Part shown: positions 59,785-64,000 of the stretch, in pieces | Layout of the letters: each line of letters begins with the position of its first letter | How positions within the stretch are numbered: the first letter of the stretch is position 1 | Origin: an uncultured Maribacter sp. | GTDB lineage: Bacteria > Bacteroidota > Bacteroidia > Flavobacteriales > Flavobacteriaceae | NCBI GenBank assembly: GCA_947493885.1 | Contig: CANLTE010000012.1 | Location: 1-64,000, forward strand | Length of the DNA stretch: 64,000 bases | Reading direction: 5' to 3' | Translations under genes and position numbers: made by a program | Notes under the pieces: generated by a model | What the model was told of the DNA's origin: nothing | The model's input: the letters and a program-made list of their open reading frames with translations, nothing else | Databases searched by the model: none

Positions 59785-60174
59785 TTATTTGGAATCCATT
59801 ACAGATTCAAGATGCATAAATTGCATAGTTTCTTGATTTATCATTCCAAAGAATTTTTGACAAGTTTCACTTTTTAAAATTTCTTGTGCAGCATGCTCAG
59901 CTGATTTCAGGTCAGTCCAATAAACAATATCAGTCCATTTACCGTTTTTGTCTACTGCTAGCTTTCTTCCAATGTAGCCATCAAATTTTTCTGCAACAGG
60001 ATTCACGGCTTTTGCTGCTGCTATCACTTCTGCTTTGGAATATTGAGGATAGGTGTCAAAAATAACCAATTCAATTGTCCCTACCTTTTTACTTTGTTCG
60101 CTCATACTTGTTTTGTTCTGGGTATTACAGCTAAACAATACAACAGCTATAATACCAATTAATAAATGCTTCAT
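59785..60174 (-). CDS. ABM/Dabb-like lipoprotein, copy B
   Basis: A 129-residue paralogue of the 58046-58435 lipoprotein (lipobox LFSC16). KFDGYIGRKLAVDKNGKWTD and EILKSETCQKFFGMINQETMQFMHLE are the same as in copy A apart from a few replacements. Intact. The regulator gene that precedes copy A is reduced to its final codons here, so copy B has lost its neighbouring WYL regulator. Confidence 0.78.
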   Translation of the reverse strand: MKHLLIGIIAVVLFSCNTQNKTSMSEQSKKVGTIELVIFDTYPQYSKAEVIAAAKAVNPVAEKFDGYIGRKLAVDKNGKWTDIVYWTDLKSAEHAAQEILKSETCQKFFGMINQETMQFMHLESVMDSK

Positions 60175-60233
60175 TTGGTATATTTAAGTTTATGAGACAA
60201 ATGTAAATGGGAGGAGTGACAGCCCTATGTCAA

Positions 60234-60293
60234 CTATACTTCAATAAATTTCTTGAAATAATCATTTAATGGGAAATTTTGTTCAGAATCATC
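60234..60293 (-). pseudogene. Remnant of the WYL regulator (last ~16-20 codons)
   Basis: The sequence from 60234 is nearly identical to the 3' end of the WYL regulator gene at 58495. Read on the minus strand it encodes QNFPLNDYFKKFIEV and a stop (copy A has QDFSLNDYFKKFIEV). About 16-20 codons remain, then similarity ends and unrelated sequence begins before the cupin gene. So the tandem copy is truncated within the regulator. Confidence 0.8.
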
Positions 60294-60369
60294 TGTTAAA
60301 AATTCAGGTGGTAAGTATCAGTTATTTTCAACTACTGGATATTTATAATCAATGATATGAAAGTGGGCA

Positions 60370-60756
60370 TCAAATATTTTCATTCTCAGTCCCGATTGGA
60401 TCTATAGTTTCAGTTTCAACCATTAACATTACAGTTTTTTTAGGTGCTCTTGGTCTATGTAGTACACCTTTCGAAATAGTAATCCCTTCGTTCGGATTCA
60501 GTTCAATCGTGGTTCCTTCAAGGTCAATAAATAATTGACCGCTCAACACGAAGAAAAACTCGTCTTCGTTCTCGTGGCTATGCCAATGATAATCTCCTTC
60601 TACGATTCCAAGCCTTACAACGCTATCGTTTACCTTTGTCAAAGTCTGGTTGAACCATTTCTCTTCACATTCCCCCACTATTTTCGGTACATCTATTAAT
60701 TCTAGATGGTCGTAAAGAATATTCATTTTTTGATTGTAGTTGTGTTTTTTATTCAT
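60370..60756 (-). CDS. Cupin domain protein
   Basis: A 128-residue cupin: YHWHSHENEDEFFFVLSGQLFIDLEG is the HxHxxxxE..motif region, and GITISKGVLHRPRAP supplies the later His. Small one-domain cupins can bind metal or small ligands; no substrate identified. Two in-frame starts (60756, 60726) exist; I use the first because it extends the ORF without a cost. It ends ETIDPIGTENENI, with no attC-type tail. Confidence 0.75.
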   Translation of the reverse strand: MNKKHNYNQKMNILYDHLELIDVPKIVGECEEKWFNQTLTKVNDSVVRLGIVEGDYHWHSHENEDEFFFVLSGQLFIDLEGTTIELNPNEGITISKGVLHRPRAPKKTVMLMVETETIDPIGTENENI

Positions 60757-60796
60757 TTTTTAGTTTTGTTAATCAATTCAAGAATTTTTGTTAAAA

Positions 60797-61495
60797 TTAT
60801 TCATTGCCATTGTTGGCTGTTCGTTTTTTTAAGTTCCAAAAACTGATTTTCTTTCTCATTTTAAATCCCATTTTTTCGTATAGTTTTATAGCTCTAATAT
60901 TCGTTTCAGCCACATGTAAATATGGTGTTTTTCCTTCGTCAAATATATAATTAGAAGTATGGGCTATTAACTGTTTAGCATATCCTTTTCTAATGTGATC
61001 AGGATGAGTTACAACAGCACTTACTTCTGTAAATTCATTCATTTTTAATCGTTCACCAGTGACTGCAATAAGTTTATTGTTTTTATAGATTCCAAAGTAT
61101 TTTCCTAAGTCAGCAGTTTTTGTCATGAAAAATCCCGGATAAACTAAGCAAACTAAGTCAAATAGGTCCAATTTGTGTTTTTCAGATTTTAATTCAATGA
61201 TTTCTTCCTTAATTTCAAAATCAATTTTTGTATTGAGAATCATCTGACTACATAATAAGTTATTCACCACAATTATGTTGTCATTAAAAACTGGCTTTTC
61301 TCCAACAATAAAAAAGTTGTCAGTCAAGTCAGAATATTTATCAATGTATAGATCCAACTTGTCTATTTTTTTAAAACCACCAAAAGGACAATATTGTGGT
61401 TTGTAAAATTTTGTTCCATCATATTCTATAGCTAGGCTTTTATGGGTTTCTGACAGTGAGTTCCAAACTGGATTGTCTAATTTATAATATTTCAT
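60797..61495 (-). CDS. GNAT family N-acetyltransferase
   Basis: About 232 residues. The C-terminal acetyl-CoA fold (about 130-225) has VVTHPDHIRKGYAKQLIAHTSNYIFDEG and NIRAIKLYEKMGFKMRKKISFW. The N-terminal half is less conserved (GGFKKIDKLDLYID). Acceptor unknown. Start at the Met of MKYYKLDNPVW (61495). The tail TANNGNE is encoded by a partial attC-like half site (GCCAACAATGGCAATGAATAATT), another cassette-type sign. Confidence 0.78.
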   Translation of the reverse strand: MKYYKLDNPVWNSLSETHKSLAIEYDGTKFYKPQYCPFGGFKKIDKLDLYIDKYSDLTDNFFIVGEKPVFNDNIIVVNNLLCSQMILNTKIDFEIKEEIIELKSEKHKLDLFDLVCLVYPGFFMTKTADLGKYFGIYKNNKLIAVTGERLKMNEFTEVSAVVTHPDHIRKGYAKQLIAHTSNYIFDEGKTPYLHVAETNIRAIKLYEKMGFKMRKKISFWNLKKRTANNGNE

Positions 61496-61731
61496 CTTTG
61501 GTTTTAAAATGTTCGTAAAGAGACATGGTTTACACAAGTTAAAGATTAGGGTTTACACTAAATTAGTTTCTAACCTTGTCGATTGTTGTTTATTTCTTAG
61601 CTAAATATATTTTTTTTCTTTTACAAATGCCAAATTTTATATTTAGCGAACTTTATTAAAATTCATAAAACTTTAGGTTAAGCACATACGCCCTATTGTT
61701 TATACACACTGTTAGGATTTCGCACTTTGAA

Positions 61732-62739
61732 TTAGTTGAAATTAATGTTGTCTTTTTTGATGGAAAGAACAATTTTTCCTGTTACTAAACCACTTTCAGC
61801 ATAGTTATGAGCTTCTGTTACTTCTTCAAGATTGAATACTTTATTTACAAGAGGCTTTATACTTCCTTTGCTAATTAGTTCAGATATTTTATCTAAATCT
61901 TCTCCTAATGGAATTACCCAGTTGTACATATTTTTCGAATTAAACCCAAACTTTTCTTCTTGTGATGGGTTTTGATAAGCTTTAAATGTACTTTCTGTGG
62001 GTACATTAGAAATATAGATTCCGTTTTCAGAAAGATTTGGTTCGCAAAGTTCAAAGCTTTTATTTCCTACAACATCAAAAATAATATCAAATTTCATTTT
62101 TGATGCCGTAAAGTCTTCTTTATCATAATGTAAAATTGACGTTGGATTAAGAGAACTAACAAAATCATTTTTTGTAGAGTGACAAACGGCAGTGGTTTCC
62201 AACTGAATTTGATTTGCAATTTGTATTGCGATACTACCTACACCTCCCGAGGCTCCGTTTATTAATAGCTTCTGTCCTTTTTTTGCTTTTACTTTTTTTA
62301 TAAATGCTTGGTAAGCTGTTAGACCTACCAATGGAATTGAGGCAGCCTCATCAAATGTTAAATTTTCTGGAATTATAGATAGTGTATCTTCTCTAGTTAC
62401 AATATACTCGGCATATGCTCCAGTCTGTGCAAAACCTGATTGAGAAAATTCTGGATTAGCATCCATCATTCCATAAACTCTATCTCCAATATTGAATTTA
62501 TTAACATTTTCTCCTATAGCTATAACTTTACCGGCAATGTCTAAACCGGGTGTGACTGGGAAATTCTCACCTAAAATAGGGGATAAGTATCCAGCCCTTA
62601 AATATAAGTCGTGAGGGTTAATAGCTGCGGAATAGTTTTCTACTAATATTTGATTTTTGCTGATAGACGGAATTTTGGTATTAGTGCTTAATTTTAAGAC
62701 TTCTGTATTGCCGAATTCTTCAAGGATTATACTTTTCAT
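61732..62739 (-). CDS. NADP-dependent quinone oxidoreductase-type protein
   Basis: A 335-residue MDR-family enzyme without the zinc ligands: GAYAEYIVTREDTLSIIPENLTFDEAASIPLVG is the family linker, GASGGVGSIAIQIANQI binds NADPH, and the C-terminus (TEAHNYAESGLVTGKIVLSI) is typical. Likely reduces quinones or enones. It follows an MdaB-like gene by 6 bases in a unit under a TetR repressor. An attC-like half site (CCTAACAGTGTGTATAAAC on the minus strand) follows its stop at about 61717-61689. Confidence 0.82.
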   Translation of the reverse strand: MKSIILEEFGNTEVLKLSTNTKIPSISKNQILVENYSAAINPHDLYLRAGYLSPILGENFPVTPGLDIAGKVIAIGENVNKFNIGDRVYGMMDANPEFSQSGFAQTGAYAEYIVTREDTLSIIPENLTFDEAASIPLVGLTAYQAFIKKVKAKKGQKLLINGASGGVGSIAIQIANQIQLETTAVCHSTKNDFVSSLNPTSILHYDKEDFTASKMKFDIIFDVVGNKSFELCEPNLSENGIYISNVPTESTFKAYQNPSQEEKFGFNSKNMYNWVIPLGEDLDKISELISKGSIKPLVNKVFNLEEVTEAHNYAESGLVTGKIVLSIKKDNINFN

Positions 62740-62745
62740 AATAGT

Positions 62746-63312
62746 TTACTTTAAATATGTTTTTAAATGATTTTTGAATTTTTCAAGATCAGCCTCTATG
62801 GTTGGATTATGGTAAATATCATAGGTAGCAAAGCTTGGTAGTTTAGACATTCCTATGTATTTATTTGATAAGTGAAAGGGTAAAAAAACATCATCAATAG
62901 TACCATCTTTCAAGAGGTAACCATTTTTGTTATTAAAAGTACTTTTGGGAGCATTCCAAGTAGTAGATAACATATATCTTTTTTCGTTTAAAAGTCCCGC
63001 GCTTCCGTACTCGGCATTACTATCCATGTTTATAAATTGCAATAAACCATGATTGAATACGGAATCAATAAATTTTTTAAATGCCCCTGGAAGGTTAAAC
63101 CAATAAACAGGAGTTTGATAAATTATATTATCTGCCCAAAAAATGTCTTTTACAACTTGATCTACATCATATGTAATATCAATCTCAATGAGTTTGACAT
63201 TGTGCCCTATGTTAATCAAGGTATTTTGAGCTTCAGAAACAAATGATTTGTTTAGTTCCCCTTTAGCCAAAGGAAATTTTTCGTGCCCATTAATTATTAA
63301 TGTGTTTTTCAT
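62746..63312 (-). CDS. Flavodoxin-fold NAD(P)H-quinone oxidoreductase (MdaB/YwrO-like)
   Basis: A 188-residue flavodoxin-like protein: TLIINGHEKFPLAKGELN and VYWFNLPGAFKKFIDSVF are the typical FMN-loop and quinone-site segments. Reduces quinones or related compounds by two electrons. Forms an operon with the MDR-type gene downstream. A palindrome (63324-63339) similar to the TetR operator lies 11 bases upstream of its start. Confidence 0.85.
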   Translation of the reverse strand: MKNTLIINGHEKFPLAKGELNKSFVSEAQNTLINIGHNVKLIEIDITYDVDQVVKDIFWADNIIYQTPVYWFNLPGAFKKFIDSVFNHGLLQFINMDSNAEYGSAGLLNEKRYMLSTTWNAPKSTFNNKNGYLLKDGTIDDVFLPFHLSNKYIGMSKLPSFATYDIYHNPTIEADLEKFKNHLKTYLK

Positions 63313-63323
63313 GTTTTTATATT

Positions 63324-63339
63324 AAATGAATGTTCGTTT
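63324..63339. promoter_or_regulatory. TetR-type operator upstream of the MdaB-like gene
   Basis: AAATGAATGTTCGTTT is an inverted repeat (AAAYGAA..TTCRTTT). The same motif (14 of 16 positions on the other strand) occurs upstream of the TetR gene at 63947-63962, so both sites probably bind that repressor. Confidence 0.7.
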
Positions 63340-63359
63340 ATTTTAAAAGTTAAATTTTT

Positions 63360-63935
63360 TTACATTTTGATTGCATCCCATGCAGCTAATTGAAGTAATT
63401 GCCTTGATTTATTGTCTAATTTGAAATGACCTGTTTCTATATTTGATTTAAGCATTGCATAGAGAGGTGAAAAAGCTATATATATAAAACTAGCAACATC
63501 TAATTTTTTTATTATTTTTTCATTCGAACCCAAAACAAGAAATTCGTTTATCGCTTCATGATAAGGCTTAATTTCTTTAGTGTTATTGTGATCTACAATA
63601 CACGAATTCATCATTCTGGTTGTAAAAATGAATTTTTTATAATTAGTAGAACAATAGGTGTAGGCGGCGTTCCATAATGCTAAAAATCTATCTTTAGTAA
63701 TCATGTCTTCTTTTAAAGATATTGATATAGTAGTAAAATATTCTTCAATAATTTCATCATTTATAGCTTGAAACATATCACGCATGTTTTCAAAATACAC
63801 ATAAATACTAGATGCAGATACATTTGAAATTTTTGATACTTTACCAGCAGAAACTCCCTCAACGCCAAGCTCAAATGTTAAATCAACACATGCTTGTTTA
63901 ACTCTAGAAATCTTTTTATCATCTTTTATTCTCAC
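63360..63935 (-). CDS. TetR family regulator
   Basis: A 191-residue protein: N-terminal HTH (about 10-50; GVSAGKVSKISNVSASSIYVYFENMRDMF) and a helical ligand-binding part. It starts with GTG directly downstream of a TATATTTG box, so the transcript has almost no leader. Two matching palindromes, one over its own promoter and one before the oxidoreductase operon, suggest it represses itself and that operon. Ligand likely an electrophile or quinone; inferred from the target genes. Confidence 0.85.
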   Translation of the reverse strand: MRIKDDKKISRVKQACVDLTFELGVEGVSAGKVSKISNVSASSIYVYFENMRDMFQAINDEIIEEYFTTISISLKEDMITKDRFLALWNAAYTYCSTNYKKFIFTTRMMNSCIVDHNNTKEIKPYHEAINEFLVLGSNEKIIKKLDVASFIYIAFSPLYAMLKSNIETGHFKLDNKSRQLLQLAAWDAIKM

Positions 63936-63939
63936 AAGA

Positions 63940-63962
63940 CAAATATAAACGAATATTCATTC
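63940..63962 (-). promoter_or_regulatory. Promoter and operator of the TetR gene
   Basis: Minus-strand TATATTTG (63947-63940) lies 4 bases before the GTG start. The palindrome AAACGAATATTCATTC (63947-63962) sits directly upstream of it, between -7 and -33, matching the operator at 63324. This arrangement implies autorepression. Confidence 0.7.
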
Positions 63963-64000
63963 TTTTAAAAAACTTAGGAAAATAATTTTTTAAACGATAA

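Larger units (their letters stand above)
59308..60293. repeat. Tandem duplication, unit B
   Basis: Second copy of the ~980-base unit. It has the same gene order and spacing as unit A, including the 6-base gaps and the non-coding stretch between lipoprotein and regulator stop. The regulator is truncated after the last ~16-20 codons; the boundary lies near 60290. Confidence 0.8.

Noticed and set aside
1-64000. tRNA genes, CRISPR arrays, insertion sequences, prophage or integrase genes
   Set aside because: I scanned the intergenic spaces and found no tRNA-like cloverleaf, no repeat-spacer pattern and no transposase- or integrase-like protein. A covariance and database search would be needed to exclude them fully.

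Overview
The window reads as chromosome of a marine-type Flavobacteriaceae bacterium (phylum Bacteroidota); I cannot name the genus. The evidence is low G+C, TTG-N17..23-TANNTTTG promoters, few Shine-Dalgarno sequences, a TonB-dependent receptor with a carboxypeptidase-regulatory N-terminus, OstA-like and DUF349 proteins, DUF6048/DUF6452/DUF6768 families, CCC-motif membrane proteins and a 6S-type RNA between zapA and rny. I saw no tRNA or rRNA genes, CRISPR arrays, transposases, integrases or phage genes.

0.3-33.4 kb is mostly core genome. It opens with a secreted pair: a DUF1080-type lipoprotein and a beta-propeller protein ending in an azurin-like copper domain. Next come a ZIP metal transporter, two RNA methyltransferases (RlmL/K-type and RlmD), an ECF sigma factor with a DUF6768 partner, ornithine aminotransferase, small membrane proteins, a Smr protein and a cysteine desulfurase. 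An envelope block (LpoB/CsgG-like protein, TonB receptor, M23 peptidase) follows. Then come a ZapB-like/ZapA pair, the 6S-type RNA and RNase Y. A long leftward run from 33.4 to 23.3 kb carries an OstA-like protein, a class III aminotransferase, a TPR protein, two DUF368 (PopT-like) paralogues, AroE, DUF1905, DUF349 and a PNPOx-like protein.

33.4-34.2 kb is the only long gene-free stretch (800 bases). It holds two similar hairpin units whose stems differ by compensatory changes, so they are candidate tandem small RNAs or attenuators. A GH2 lipoprotein follows.

36.8-64 kb is more accessory. It contains a flavin monooxygenase, a molybdate transporter operon with an extra di-Mop gene, an ECF42-type sigma factor with its YCII partner, an SDR, an AraC-Ogt fusion, and a MocR regulator facing a PNPOx-like gene. 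Many small regulator-plus-enzyme modules follow: ArsR/SRPBCC, Lrp, MarR/OsmC, WYL/ABM/DUF6194 and TetR/oxidoreductases. Several regulators have clear palindromic operators beside their own start, which implies autoregulation.

The most unusual stretch is 54.9-61.7 kb. Two ~130-base imperfect inverted repeats with integron attC-like architecture flank a three-gene unit. The two-gene part of that unit is present twice in tandem, and the second copy retains only the last codons of the regulator. The coding sequences end inside the repeats, as in gene cassettes, and no integrase is in view. I interpret this as an integrase-less cassette cluster (CALIN-like).
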